Assembly (NCBI GenBank): GCA_964518595.1
Contig: CAZFHA010000008.1
Location: 1-64,000 of the forward strand
Origin: CAZFHA01 sp964518595
GTDB lineage: Bacteria; Bacillota; Clostridia; Saccharofermentanales; Saccharofermentanaceae
Length of the DNA: 64,000 nucleotides
Reading direction: 5' to 3'
Shown here: piece after piece, positions 52,694 to 61,805 of the stretch
Layout: each line of letters begins with the position of its first letter
Position numbering within the stretch: position 1 is the stretch's first letter
Notes under the pieces: generated by a model
Seen by the model: only the letters and a program-made list of their open reading frames with translations
Told to the model about the DNA's origin: nothing
Database searches by the model: none
Position numbers and translations under genes: made by a program

Positions 52694-53412
52694 AGATTAC
52701 ACTCCTCTTCTTGCTTTTTTGGCATTTCTAATGGAAAAAGATAGGCAGCTATGGCTGCGGCCAGAACACCACAGATAATGATGATGAACCCATCACCCAA
52801 AAAAGAAAACAGTGGTAGATAATTTAGTAGACAACTTGAAATAAGTGCTATAAGTATTACTTTGAGAATAGGGGAGGACTGGCGAGCCGCTGGAACTAAT
52901 ATAGCAATGAACATGCCATAGAGGCTGATTCCCAAAGACTTTCTTAGTATTTCCGGCAGGGTTGATCCGGCAACTGCTCCCAGTAGCGTTCCAAGATTCC
53001 AGCCTAAGTAAGAGGTGAGTATCAGGCTGGAAAGATACGCAAAGGGAAGGGTAGATTTTTGGCCAATGGCCACGGCAAAAACCTCGTCTGTATTACCAAA
53101 GCCGATAAAAAGTCTTTGCCAAAAGGGTAATTTTCTTGGTAGGTGCTGGGACAAGGTTACAGACATAAGCAAGTAACGTATATTGATAACCAACAAGGTG
53201 AGTGCGACTTCTCCTAAGGCAGCATTACTGCTGATTAGGTCGATACCGGCAAATTGGCCTGTACCGGTAAAATTAATCAGTGACATAAGGATGGGTGACC
53301 AGAAGGGCAGACCACGTTCCAGCGCCAAGATTCCGAAGGCAAAAGAAATGGACAAGTAGCCCAGGGCAATGGGCATACCATCTATGATACCCTTTCGAAA
53401 GGTCAACATCAT
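52690..53412 (-). CDS. azlC: AzlC-family large subunit of branched-chain amino acid exporter
   Basis: A 240-residue protein with about seven helices. The N-terminus FRKGIIDGMPIALGYLSISFAFGILA (read as two pieces) and the motifs INFTGTGQFAGIDL, NIRYLLMSVTLSQHL and FGNTDEVFAVA are standard for AzlC. No Lrp or AzlB-like regulator is next to the pair. GGAGGG precedes the ATG. Confidence 0.93.
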   Translation of the reverse strand: MMLTFRKGIIDGMPIALGYLSISFAFGILALERGLPFWSPILMSLINFTGTGQFAGIDLISSNAALGEVALTLLVINIRYLLMSVTLSQHLPRKLPFWQRLFIGFGNTDEVFAVAIGQKSTLPFAYLSSLILTSYLGWNLGTLLGAVAGSTLPEILRKSLGISLYGMFIAILVPAARQSSPILKVILIALISSCLLNYLPLFSFLGDGFIIIICGVLAAAIAAYLFPLEMPKKQEEECNL

Positions 53413-53649
53413 TATCCCTCCTGGTTTTACCTTTGGAAAATTACCTTTACGGCTATGGTTTTTACCATGTAAGACAGCATTATACTATAAAGTCAAAAGG
53501 GACTTTTGCGTTAAACAAAAGAAAACTGAACGAAAGGCAATTTTTTCATTCCGCCCTTCCTATCTGGGATTCTGTACGCTAAAATGATACATGAGTAAAA
53601 GCGCTTAGGCGATACTTAGGAGTTTGGATAGGTTATACCGGAGGTAGGG

Positions 53650-54399
53650 ATGGACATTTTTCGCAATCTTTTTCAAGTCTTGATGGGAAAAACCAATGAG
53701 ATTGATAAGCCGATTTTTACAAAACCATATGTCGATAAAACGTACGACATGCTGGAACTGGCAAGGAAACTTGATCAAGCGCCTGAAGAGACAAAGCCAA
53801 TGTTTCGGGACGCTATGGAGAGCTTGGCCGAGAAGATCAAAATTCATCAAGGGATTCATGATGTCTTGGAGAATAGTGGCTTACCCATACTGATTCTCTA
53901 TGACGTACATCTTCTCACCGAAGCAGGGTCCGCTACCGTTGACTATGTAATTTTATCTAACCGCTTTTTAATCACCTTATCCTATGAAGCTGAATCTGGA
54001 GAAAAAATCTCGGTTCAAGCAGATGAGGGGCTATCGACCTCTCCGGCACATAAGATACCGGTAAGCGAGCATGCTGCTTACATATTTACTCGGCTGTTGG
54101 AAGATGAAAAGCTAATTAACAAAAAACAGTTAAAAATGATCTGGCCATTAACGGTTATGACTCACCCTGATAGACTACAGCCAGAGCAAACTTCAGCGAG
54201 TGTGATGCAGCCCTTTAGTAGTGCCTTTTCAGAAATTTATCGTCAGCAGCTCCTTACTGTAGAGGAGCTGGTAAATCAGTTAAAAAAGATGTTTCAATTT
54301 GACGATGATTTTAGTTGGCTTAGCAATCGGGAAATTATCACTATTTCCGATACTCTACTGAAGTACGAGGAATCCACAATATGTAAGGCAGGAGTTTAA
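53650..54399 (+). CDS. Hypothetical protein with a degenerate NERD-like core
   Basis: A 249-residue cytoplasmic protein that I do not recognise firmly. The stretch LPILILYDVHLLTEAGSATVDYVILSNRFLITLSY (about residues 79-113, here broken only by naming) resembles the NERD nuclease core in the order H..., then D-x-hydrophobic, then a strand. The usual E-x-K of the last strand is missing (L and Y instead). The flanks are helical and charged. A C-terminal part (about 160-245) is rich in Gln, Leu and Phe. GGAGG lies 5 nt before the ATG. It is followed after 1 nt by a coiled-coil gene and then dusB, apparently one operon. Confidence 0.5.
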   Translation: MDIFRNLFQVLMGKTNEIDKPIFTKPYVDKTYDMLELARKLDQAPEETKPMFRDAMESLAEKIKIHQGIHDVLENSGLPILILYDVHLLTEAGSATVDYVILSNRFLITLSYEAESGEKISVQADEGLSTSPAHKIPVSEHAAYIFTRLLEDEKLINKKQLKMIWPLTVMTHPDRLQPEQTSASVMQPFSSAFSEIYRQQLLTVEELVNQLKKMFQFDDDFSWLSNREIITISDTLLKYEESTICKAGV

Positions 54400-54400
54400 C

Positions 54401-55387
54401 ATGACGGAATACCCCCTAGATGACATTTTTCAAAGACTTAATAGCATACCGGTTTTAGAGCAGAAAATGATTCGACTGGAAAGTCGGATGCAGGATTGCC
54501 AAAGCCGCGTAGAAATCTTAGAACAACGTTTGCAAGTTCTCACCGGTGAACGAGAAAAATTGGAAAAAGAGTCTTTTTCCAAGCTCTTTCAGCGGCTTAT
54601 AGGCTTACACCACGGGAAACTAACGAAAAAAGATGAACAACTCTTGGCGGCCAAGCTTGAATTAGAAAAAGAAAAGGAACATTTACAGGATTTGCGCGAT
54701 GAAAAGACGGAGCTAAGCCAAAGAATAAGTCTTTTAAGCACCCAGAAAGTTGCCTTAGAAGAGCAGATGCGAAAGCGTGAGAAAGAAATTCTCGCCGGTG
54801 CTGAATCAGAATTATTTGAAGCCTATTGCCAAGTTGTTCACACCTCAAAAACCACCGGGCGTCAGTTGATAGAGACTGAGGAGGCCTTGGAGGCAGCCAG
54901 AAAAGTGAAAGATGTAGCTTTGGAGGCCTTGGCAGAGGTGAAAGACCTAGAACAATGGGCAGATGCTGATATTTGGGGCGGCTCCAGCCTACTGATTCCC
55001 AGCCGAGCCCTGAAAAAAATCGATCAGGCTCAAGGGGTATTTAATCGCTTGACTACCCAGATTAAGGACTTTGAACGAGAACTTTCGGAAGTTAATTTGG
55101 CTGAACCAGCTATTTTTAGTCGGATCTCCTCGGCCAGTCATATGGTGGAATTTTGGTTTGACAATGTCTTTTCTCAGAACAATCTCAAAGTTATTCTGGG
55201 AAATGGTCAAGGTCAACTCCGTGCCCTTGTTGCTCAGATGGATGAAATCATTACCAAACTGTCGGAAATGTCTAGCAACCATACTGATTCCCTTGAGAGT
55301 CTGCAGAAAGAAAAAGCCACCCTTTTGCTTAGCTGCGGCCAAAACAATAAGACTAGCAGGGCTGAGGACTGGTTAGATGAAGAGTAA
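54401..55387 (+). CDS. Hypothetical coiled-coil protein
   Basis: A 328-residue soluble protein. Residues 10-130 are a nearly continuous coiled coil (VLEQKMIRLESRMQDCQSRV, then EKEKEHLQDLRDEKTELSQRI). The middle contains YCQVVHTSKTTGRQLIETEE and VKDLEQWADADIWGGSSLL (near 185-205), which look like a conserved core. The C-terminal third is helical with further coils. No enzyme motif is seen. It starts 1 nt after the NERD-like gene and its end overlaps the dusB start by 11 nt. A structural or scaffold role with the gene before it is guessed from operon position only. Confidence 0.55.
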   Translation: MTEYPLDDIFQRLNSIPVLEQKMIRLESRMQDCQSRVEILEQRLQVLTGEREKLEKESFSKLFQRLIGLHHGKLTKKDEQLLAAKLELEKEKEHLQDLRDEKTELSQRISLLSTQKVALEEQMRKREKEILAGAESELFEAYCQVVHTSKTTGRQLIETEEALEAARKVKDVALEALAEVKDLEQWADADIWGGSSLLIPSRALKKIDQAQGVFNRLTTQIKDFERELSEVNLAEPAIFSRISSASHMVEFWFDNVFSQNNLKVILGNGQGQLRALVAQMDEIITKLSEMSSNHTDSLESLQKEKATLLLSCGQNNKTSRAEDWLDEE

Positions 55388-56396
55388 TCTCTTAACCATT
55401 GGTGGAAGGCAGATCAAAGGCCCCTTAGCTTTAGCTCCGATGGCTGGGACAAGTGATATTACTTTTCGAACCTTATGTCATGAGCAGGGGGCAGACTTGG
55501 TTTGTACCGAGTTGATAAGTGCCAGGGGGATACGCTATCAGCAAAGTATTACTAAGTCTTACCGCTATTTAGAAATTGATCCTACCCAAGAGGGTCCGGT
55601 GGCTATTCAGCTTTTTGGTAGTGCGCCGGAAGATTTCGCAATTGCAATCCCTTTAATCCTAGAACACCCATTACTAAGGCAAGCCACTTGTATTGATTTG
55701 AATATGGGATGCCCGGTACCTAAAGTAGTAAAGACCGGTGCAGGGGCGGCTTTAATGAAAGATTTTCAAAGAGCCTCCGCTATTATTGAGACCAGCGTTC
55801 GCCAAGGTGAGAAAGCAGGCATTCCTGTTACCGTGAAATTTCGTACCGGTTGGGATGAAGCACAAATAAACTGTGTTCCCTTTGCCTTAATGTGTCGAGA
55901 TGCTGGTGCAGCGGCAGTAACAGTTCATGGGCGAACCCGAGAACAAATGTACCAAGGGCAGGCAGATTGGCAAAGTATTGCCCAGGTAGCCGAAGTGCTG
56001 AAAGGCTCAAAGGTAGTTGTTTTTGGAAATGGCGATATTAGGGACACCGCAAGTGCCAAAAAAATGCTGGTAGAAACACAGGTACAGGGTCTAATGATTG
56101 GCAGGGCGGCTCAAGGTAATCCTTGGCTATTTGCTCAGATTAGTGCCGGACTGGCAGGACAGCCGGAACCCAATCTACCCTCGGCAGAGGAAAGGGTGCA
56201 GATAGTTTTACGTCATTTAAAAGGTCTTTGTACCAGATTGGGCGAGACTGCGGCGGTAAAGGAAATGCGCGGAAATTTGGCCTGCTATTTTAAAGGGCAG
56301 TATCTGGCCACACAGTTTAAACAAAGGGCGATGCTGGTCGTTTCTTTAGCAGAGGTAGAAACCTTGTTAGGCGAGTGGCTGGATGACGTTAGCTAA
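55377..56396 (+). CDS. dusB: tRNA-dihydrouridine synthase (DusB type)
   Basis: A 339-residue FMN enzyme that reduces uridines in tRNA to dihydrouridine. LALAPMAGTSDITFRTLCHEQGADLVCTE (residues 16-44, two blocks) holds the FMN contacts. DLNMGCPVPKVVKTGAGAALMKD (near 103) contains the catalytic Cys. VKFRTGWD, VTVHGRTREQMYQGQADW and FGNGDI, then GLMIGRAAQGNPWLF, complete the TIM barrel. The helical tRNA-binding domain is C-terminal. The ATG lies within the end of the coiled-coil gene, so it is translated with it. Confidence 0.94.
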   Translation: MKSNLLTIGGRQIKGPLALAPMAGTSDITFRTLCHEQGADLVCTELISARGIRYQQSITKSYRYLEIDPTQEGPVAIQLFGSAPEDFAIAIPLILEHPLLRQATCIDLNMGCPVPKVVKTGAGAALMKDFQRASAIIETSVRQGEKAGIPVTVKFRTGWDEAQINCVPFALMCRDAGAAAVTVHGRTREQMYQGQADWQSIAQVAEVLKGSKVVVFGNGDIRDTASAKKMLVETQVQGLMIGRAAQGNPWLFAQISAGLAGQPEPNLPSAEERVQIVLRHLKGLCTRLGETAAVKEMRGNLACYFKGQYLATQFKQRAMLVVSLAEVETLLGEWLDDVS

Positions 56397-56407
56397 AAAG
56401 GCTGGGT

Positions 56408-56436
56408 TTGTACCAACACTGGGAAATGTGTATACT
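56408..56436 (+). promoter_or_regulatory. Promoter of the ArsR-type regulator
   Basis: TTGTAC (56408-56413), a 17-nt spacer and TATACT (56431-56436). It shows that the longer upstream reading frame is not coding and that translation begins at 56471. No clean 12-2-12 inverted repeat is seen around it. Confidence 0.6.
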
Positions 56437-56470
56437 GATTCTAACCACTATCTTAATTATAGGAGGTCTT

Positions 56471-56851
56471 ATGAACGAAAAAAGTGATTCTAGGCCGGCC
56501 TTGTCGGATTGTTGTGAGTCTAATGTAGTCCACGAAGGTGTTATTCAAGGGGTGCAGGCAGAGCTGCTGCCGCGCTCTCTTCGGGCAGAAATGGCTGATT
56601 TTTATAAGATTATGGGTGATTTTACCCGCATAAGTATTTTGAATGCACTATCGTCGGCAGAATTATGTGTCTGCGATATTGCCTGTCTCCTGGATATGAG
56701 TCAGTCAGCTATTTCTCACCAACTTAAAACGCTGCGTCAGGCCAGGCTGGTACGAGCTCGCCGCAGCGGTAAATCAATGTACTATTCTCTGAATGACGAT
56801 CATGTCAGAGGTGTTATAGAGTTGGTTAGGGTGCATTTAGAAGAGGTGTAG
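56471..56851 (+). CDS. ArsR/SmtB-family metal-sensing repressor
   Basis: A 126-residue winged-helix repressor starting at the ATG at 56471, with AGGAGG 4-5 nt upstream. ELCVCDIACLLDMSQSAISHQLKTLR (near 66-91) is the recognition region and includes the paired Cys of the alpha-3 metal site. The N-terminus has DCC (near residue 12), so a CadC-like N-terminal/alpha-3 thiolate site is possible. The C-terminal helix DDHVRGVIELVRVHLEE retains the Asp-His...His-Glu set of the alpha-5 zinc site. It might therefore sense soft metals, zinc, or both. No metal efflux gene is adjacent; the next gene is a membrane protein of unknown function. Confidence 0.87.
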   Translation: MNEKSDSRPALSDCCESNVVHEGVIQGVQAELLPRSLRAEMADFYKIMGDFTRISILNALSSAELCVCDIACLLDMSQSAISHQLKTLRQARLVRARRSGKSMYYSLNDDHVRGVIELVRVHLEEV

Positions 56852-56881
56852 GACCAAATATTGAAAGGCAGGGGATAGCTT

Positions 56882-57658
56882 GTGACTTTGATTACGCTAC
56901 TGCTCTATTTATTTTGCGGGGCAGTTTTGTGTTTAGCCGGATACCGTTTATTTCGCTTTACCATGGGTCTGGCGGGATTTCTTTTAGGTAGTGCCTTGGG
57001 CTATTTTATTTTCAACCTAAGCAGAGAGGCATTGCCCAATAAGGGTAACGGCATTTGGCTTTATGTATTTATGCTAGTAGGTGGGATTCTTTTGGGGTAT
57101 CTCTCCTTCAAAATCTATAAAGCCGCACTTTTTTATGTAAGTTTTAGCTTTAGTGGTTATGTACTTCTAAAATCATATTTGCAGGTTATTGGTGAAAGTG
57201 AAAAAGGCATAACCGGTTGGCTTTTGGAATGGATTGGCGGAAGTTCTTCTGTGTCGAAATCTGCTGATGCGGCTGCGTCCTTACCCTTTGGAAGCAGTAA
57301 TTTAGGCGCAGAGGTGGGCAACTTGATCGACACTGCCGCTTCCGGCAGTGAAGGGGGCGCCCGGTGGGGAATCGTATTGTTAATTGTATTGGCAGTTGCC
57401 TTGGTGGTGGCATTTTTGGTAGTGCTTTTTCAGCGTCCGGCCATTATTCTTCTTACGGCTATTTTTGGTGCTTACATTATTTCTCAGAATATTTTCAACC
57501 TGTTGACCTTGCTCTCTGCTAAAGGTGGGGAACTGGAAGAAACCTTTATTATGACGACAAAAGCTAATCCGTGGTTGGTGAATGCTGTTTTTCTGGCTTT
57601 TTCGCTTCTGGGAATTTTAGTACAATTTAATAGCCGAAAAACACATGTTAAAGGTTAG
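56882..57658 (+). CDS. DUF4203/TMEM198-like membrane protein
   Basis: A 258-residue protein with about seven helices. The first (residues 1-20) may insert as a signal anchor. RLFRFTMGLAGFLLGSALGYFIF, with the repeated Gly-x-x-x-Gly helices that follow, resembles TMEM198/DUF4203. A polar Ser/Ala/Gly loop (about 118-158) separates the two halves. The GTG start follows AGGGGA. It lies 30 nt after the ArsR-type gene and could be its target. Function unknown. Confidence 0.6.
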   Translation: MTLITLLLYLFCGAVLCLAGYRLFRFTMGLAGFLLGSALGYFIFNLSREALPNKGNGIWLYVFMLVGGILLGYLSFKIYKAALFYVSFSFSGYVLLKSYLQVIGESEKGITGWLLEWIGGSSSVSKSADAAASLPFGSSNLGAEVGNLIDTAASGSEGGARWGIVLLIVLAVALVVAFLVVLFQRPAIILLTAIFGAYIISQNIFNLLTLLSAKGGELEETFIMTTKANPWLVNAVFLAFSLLGILVQFNSRKTHVKG

Positions 57659-57692
57659 GGGAAAATAAAAAACGTTTGTTGAGAATGGTAAT

Positions 57693-57714
57693 AAAAATAG
57701 TGACTACTATTTTT
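57693..57714. promoter_or_regulatory. A/T-rich perfect inverted repeat before the surface protein gene
   Basis: AAAAATAGT (57693-57701) and ACTATTTTT (57706-57714) are exact complements around GACT. It may be a weak bidirectional terminator or an operator, 31 nt before the next start codon. Confidence 0.4.
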
Positions 57715-57745
57715 AAAATAAATGAAAAGTAAGGGAGCTTAAATA

Positions 57746-60019
57746 ATGAGAGCAATAATGTATAGACAAAAAGGATTAATTCTGATTATGGTGGTTTGTT
57801 TCTTAGGAGGGATATTAGGAATCGGTAGCGGTGCTGTAATGGCCGTCGGAAATGATGTTGCGTCTTCTTCGGTGGCGAGATATCCGGTTATCTATAATGA
57901 TGTGAACGGGGTGAATTTGTTTAACGATATTGGAAGGTATCAGTACCAACTATTCGGTAATTCTAATACTGTAGGATACGACGAGGGAAATGCGACCTCC
58001 AGACCCTTTTACGAATACATAGATAAAGATAATGATCCGTCTACCTATAACAGCACGTCTATGGATTATATTCCACAGGGAAGAGTAATAAAAGCTTACC
58101 TATACTTGGCACAAAGCTATGATGTAGTTGGTCTACAAAATGCTAATCCTACTCGGGATAATGCTTTTATTTTAGGCCCACAAGGGGATAGATTTTATTT
58201 CGATGATGGTTATCAAGATGCTTACTATGATATTACCGGTTTTATTCAGCAGCAAGGTGGCGGAACCTATTGGGGAAAGAATATTGATAGCGAGCGCACC
58301 ATGATGTCTACCAGAGATAATTTTGCTAATTGGGAAATCGTTGTTATTGAAGAAAATGATGTTTACAACTATAGACAACTGTCCCTTCAAGGTTACAATT
58401 TGCGAATGCTGAATGCCACGCGAATTCTAAATGCTTCACCAACTCCTTTTGCCACTCCTCGTACGGATATCACAGGTCAAGCGATTTTAAGCGCTGGGGG
58501 TGGTAACTCGACAATTTTTAGCGGCAGTGCTTACATAAATTCTTTGGAAGATGGCAATCAAATTGGACAAAGCCTTCTTCCAACAGGTGTCAGAGGGGCT
58601 GACTTACTACAAGGGAGAATCACAGATAATGGTAGTGACCTTTTAGATCGTAATCCTAATCGCATTCCAGCTAATATTGACCTTCTGGCGCAGACAATTG
58701 ATAGCTCAGTTATCTCTGACGGTGCTAATAATCTTCAATTACAACTTACCACAGCTAATGATGCAATTTTTTTACATATGCTGGGAATTGCAGTGGATAT
58801 TGGCAAGCCCAATATCACTCTAAATTCTTTTATTCAAACTGAGGGTACAACTGATAGTTACTTTCAAATTGGTGATGAAGTGACAATCAGCGGTAAAATA
58901 ACACCAGACCCCTTGGAGGACACCTTCTTCCTGCATACTCCTGTAATAAAAATTCAATTACCCTCTAATACCAAGTATGTTGATAATTCAGTGCAGATGA
59001 GTGGTGCTACTGTTGGAAATATAGAGTATGACAGTGCTACTGGGATATTACAAATACATCTAGCGACGCCCGTTACCAATAGTCCTATAGGATATAGCTA
59101 TAGACTTGAAACCCGTTCGGGGATGACGGTGAGTAGTATTGATACATCCTTATCAGGCTATAATGAAGTTCAGGGAGATGCTACGGATTTTTCACTTTCA
59201 TACACTTCAAATCAGGTTTCGCTTTATCCTTCCTATCCCGTTACCATTAATTTTATTAATCAAAATACCAACAAAAACCTAAGCCAAAAGACTTTGACCG
59301 GCAATCATGGCGAAGGCTTTGGTGTTCTGTTGCCTTATCTCCCAGGTTTTAGCTTTAATGAAGCTGCTGAAAATTCGGCTATGAATGGTGTTTTTTCAGA
59401 TGTTAGTCAAGTTTTGAATTTTTACTATCTACCCAACGTTTATACGTTGCAGTTTGATCTTCGCGGTGGGAACAGCCAGGTTCCAGACCCACAGCAAGTG
59501 GAGTTCGGTGGACTTGCTATAGCAGTCTCAAACCCAACTAGAACAGGTCATACCTTCCTGCGCTGGAATACTTTGGCAGATGGGACAGGGATAGAGTGGG
59601 ATTTTGCCGGTAGTAAAATGCCTGCAGAAGATATAACCCTATATGCTCAATGGGATGTGAATCGTTATACCCTTGAATTTAATCTGAACGGTGGCGGAGG
59701 CAGTGCTCCAGAAAATCAAAAAGTGGAATTTGGTAAGCCAATTGCTGTTATCCCAGACCCTATTAGATCCGGCTATATTTTCAAAGGCTGGAATACGCAA
59801 GCTGATGGTCAGGGAGAAAAATGGAATTTTGAAACTTCTACCATGCCAGCGAAGGCTCTTACGCTGTATGCACAATGGGAAAGAGCTCCCATAATGAAAA
59901 CCGGAGAAATCGGCTCTAACTCAACAGATTTACTAATTATAATGTTGGCTATGTCAGGTGTGCTACTAGGGATAGTAGCACACAAAAAAAACGCCAACAA
60001 ATCAGAGAATAAAATTTAA
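57746..60019 (+). CDS. Cell-surface protein with MucBP-like and two InlB-type repeats
   Basis: A 757-residue exported protein. The signal peptide spans residues 1-32. A large N-terminal beta-rich region (about 33-360) contains KAYLYLAQSYD and related features of bacterial DUF11-type adhesins. An isopeptide-type domain follows (about 365-490). A MucBP-like domain starts YPVTINFINQNTNKNLSQKTL (near 505). Two InlB B-repeats (about 570-640 and 640-712) each end in LYAQW. A single C-terminal helix (about 727-745) precedes a basic tail, as in sortase substrates. Where LPxTG is expected the sequence is PIMKTGE (715-721), so the Leu-Pro is missing. Probably an adhesin. AGGGAG precedes the ATG. Confidence 0.87.
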   Translation: MRAIMYRQKGLILIMVVCFLGGILGIGSGAVMAVGNDVASSSVARYPVIYNDVNGVNLFNDIGRYQYQLFGNSNTVGYDEGNATSRPFYEYIDKDNDPSTYNSTSMDYIPQGRVIKAYLYLAQSYDVVGLQNANPTRDNAFILGPQGDRFYFDDGYQDAYYDITGFIQQQGGGTYWGKNIDSERTMMSTRDNFANWEIVVIEENDVYNYRQLSLQGYNLRMLNATRILNASPTPFATPRTDITGQAILSAGGGNSTIFSGSAYINSLEDGNQIGQSLLPTGVRGADLLQGRITDNGSDLLDRNPNRIPANIDLLAQTIDSSVISDGANNLQLQLTTANDAIFLHMLGIAVDIGKPNITLNSFIQTEGTTDSYFQIGDEVTISGKITPDPLEDTFFLHTPVIKIQLPSNTKYVDNSVQMSGATVGNIEYDSATGILQIHLATPVTNSPIGYSYRLETRSGMTVSSIDTSLSGYNEVQGDATDFSLSYTSNQVSLYPSYPVTINFINQNTNKNLSQKTLTGNHGEGFGVLLPYLPGFSFNEAAENSAMNGVFSDVSQVLNFYYLPNVYTLQFDLRGGNSQVPDPQQVEFGGLAIAVSNPTRTGHTFLRWNTLADGTGIEWDFAGSKMPAEDITLYAQWDVNRYTLEFNLNGGGGSAPENQKVEFGKPIAVIPDPIRSGYIFKGWNTQADGQGEKWNFETSTMPAKALTLYAQWERAPIMKTGEIGSNSTDLLIIMLAMSGVLLGIVAHKKNANKSENKI

Positions 60020-60499
60020 GGCTTCAAAAGCACCATAGGCCACAGCGGTTACCACAGCTCCGGCCACTAAAACTCCGGCCGCCACAGCCAGAAAGGCATC
60101 ACGAAAACGCATCTCTAAGACAGCGGCGATTCCCGCACCTGTCCAAGCACCGGTGCCGGGAAGAGGGATAGCGACAAAGAGCATAATGCCCCAAAAGGTC
60201 AGCCCCTTCATTTGGTGAGATTTTTTAACAAAACTATTTTCAAAGCGTACTACGAGCCTACCCGGGCGATCAAACTTTTTCAGCCAAGCAAATACTCGGG
60301 TGACAAAGAGTAGGATGAAGGGTACCGGCAGGAGATTTCCGGCTACGGCTAGAAGGTATGTCTGCCAAATAGGCAAGTGGTAAACGGCAGCGCCAAGAGG
60401 AATTGCCCCTCTTAGTTCAATTACCGGTACCATGGCCAGAAAAAAAACGGTCAATTGCTGCCAAATGGGCTCTAAAAAAGCGGGAATCGCTAATAACAT
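60002..60499 (-). CDS. COG2426-family small multidrug export-like membrane protein
   Basis: A 165-residue membrane protein with about four helices. MVPVIELRGAIPLGAAVYHLP (residues 23-43, in two parts) and NLLPVPFILLFVTRVF are signatures of COG2426 (Sm_multidrug_ex), whose role is poorly known. PLPGTGAWTGAGIAAVLEMRF (near 113) is also conserved. Its C-terminal 18 nt overlap the surface protein gene on the other strand. GGAGG lies 7 nt upstream of the ATG. Confidence 0.87.
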   Translation of the reverse strand: MLLAIPAFLEPIWQQLTVFFLAMVPVIELRGAIPLGAAVYHLPIWQTYLLAVAGNLLPVPFILLFVTRVFAWLKKFDRPGRLVVRFENSFVKKSHQMKGLTFWGIMLFVAIPLPGTGAWTGAGIAAVLEMRFRDAFLAVAAGVLVAGAVVTAVAYGAFEALNFIL

Positions 60500-60615
60500 A
60501 CTAAACCTCCAAGGAAAATTGCTAGGACTAAGGATACCATAAGGGAGCTAGGAATACAAAAGGATGCGTTTTCATAATAGCTTTACTTGAAATCTTAAAC
60601 TTCAGAAAGGATGAT

Positions 60616-60644
60616 GTGACAAAATAGTGCTTTTGCGGTAGAAT
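60616..60644 (+). promoter_or_regulatory. Promoter of the glycosyltransferase/flippase pair
   Basis: GTGACA (60616-60621), a 17-nt spacer and TAGAAT (60639-60644), 94 nt before the ATG. Confidence 0.6.
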
Positions 60645-60737
60645 ATCCAGAGTTGAGGTTAAATAAAGATATTTTTAGGCTTTTATATGTATCAGAAGAC
60701 TTTCGTAAGGGGAAGAAAGTAAATAAGAAGGTGGCAC

Positions 60738-61805
60738 ATGTCCAATAAGAAAACGACCAAAAGGACCATCAATATGCTTTCTAGCGCGCACAAGATTAAA
60801 GGTCAAGGTGTGGGCTCTGCTTATGAAGAACAAGTGGCTCTGGTTAAAGAACATTTAGCCAAAGAATACGAAGTTTTTGAAAATAAAGTAATGATGCCGG
60901 ATATCACTCACTATCATACAATAGATGTGCGTTTTTCCTTATTTCGTCCTTGGGTCAAGCGTCGTGGCATGACAGTGGGGTACGTTCATATGATTCCGGA
61001 GACGGTGGAGAATAGCTTACGGCTACCGCCTGTGTTTAAAAAATGGTTCTACCGTTACATGGTTAACTTTTATAAGCGAATGGATTTTTTGGTAACGGTA
61101 AACTCTTACTTTATTGGTAAGCTTGAAGATCTGGGCATAGACCGAGATAAGGTTACCTATATTCCAAACTATGTTTCTGGTGAGGTTTTTTTCAAGTGTG
61201 AGGCGAAAAATCGAAGTTCTTTTCGGGAAAAGCATCAGATTCCGCAAGATAAATTTGTGGTGTTAGGAGTGGGGCAGCTTCAGACTCGTAAGGGCATTTT
61301 TGATTTTGTGGAGACGGCTAAACGTCTGCCAGATATACATTTTGTTTGGGCTGGGGGCTTTTCCTTTGGCGCTATTACAGATGGTTATAATGATATTAAG
61401 AAATATATGGAGACCCCCCCGGCCAATGTCCAGTTCTTGGGCATTGTAGAGCGAGAGGTGATGCCTGAAATTTATAATACGGCGGATGTGATGTTCTTAC
61501 CCTCTTTTGAAGAGCTTTTCCCCATGACTGTGTTGGAATCTATGAGTTGCCAGATTCCTATTTTGCTTCGAGATTTAGATATATATGAAGATATACTGAT
61601 GGATTTTTACTTGAAGGCAGATAGCGTTGAAAGTTTTGTAGATCGGATTCAACGTTTGGCTGAAGATCCGAAATACTATGAAGCCGCTGTAGCAGCTTCT
61701 GGGCGAGGCAGGATTTTTTATTCCAAAGAACATGTATCAAGCCTTTGGAAGGCATTCTACGATAAAGTTTATGAAGAAAAAGTGAGGCTATATGGAGAAG
61801 GTTGA
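60738..61805 (+). CDS. Family 4 glycosyltransferase, probable glycolipid-forming
   Basis: A 355-residue retaining GT-B enzyme. The N-terminal domain starts INMLSSAHKIKGQGVGSAYEEQ, with the Gly-rich sugar-acceptor loop. VVLGVGQLQTRKGIFDFVETA (near 175) begins the donor domain. The E-x7-E motif is in PSFEELFPMTVLESM (near 256). Enzymes like this add a second sugar to diacylglycerol glycolipids in several Firmicutes. The overlapping next gene, a LPG synthase-like membrane protein, is also a usual neighbour of those genes. Acceptor and sugar are inferred, not shown. The ribosome binding site is AGAAGGTGG. Confidence 0.85.
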   Translation: MSNKKTTKRTINMLSSAHKIKGQGVGSAYEEQVALVKEHLAKEYEVFENKVMMPDITHYHTIDVRFSLFRPWVKRRGMTVGYVHMIPETVENSLRLPPVFKKWFYRYMVNFYKRMDFLVTVNSYFIGKLEDLGIDRDKVTYIPNYVSGEVFFKCEAKNRSSFREKHQIPQDKFVVLGVGQLQTRKGIFDFVETAKRLPDIHFVWAGGFSFGAITDGYNDIKKYMETPPANVQFLGIVEREVMPEIYNTADVMFLPSFEELFPMTVLESMSCQIPILLRDLDIYEDILMDFYLKADSVESFVDRIQRLAEDPKYYEAAVAASGRGRIFYSKEHVSSLWKAFYDKVYEEKVRLYGEG

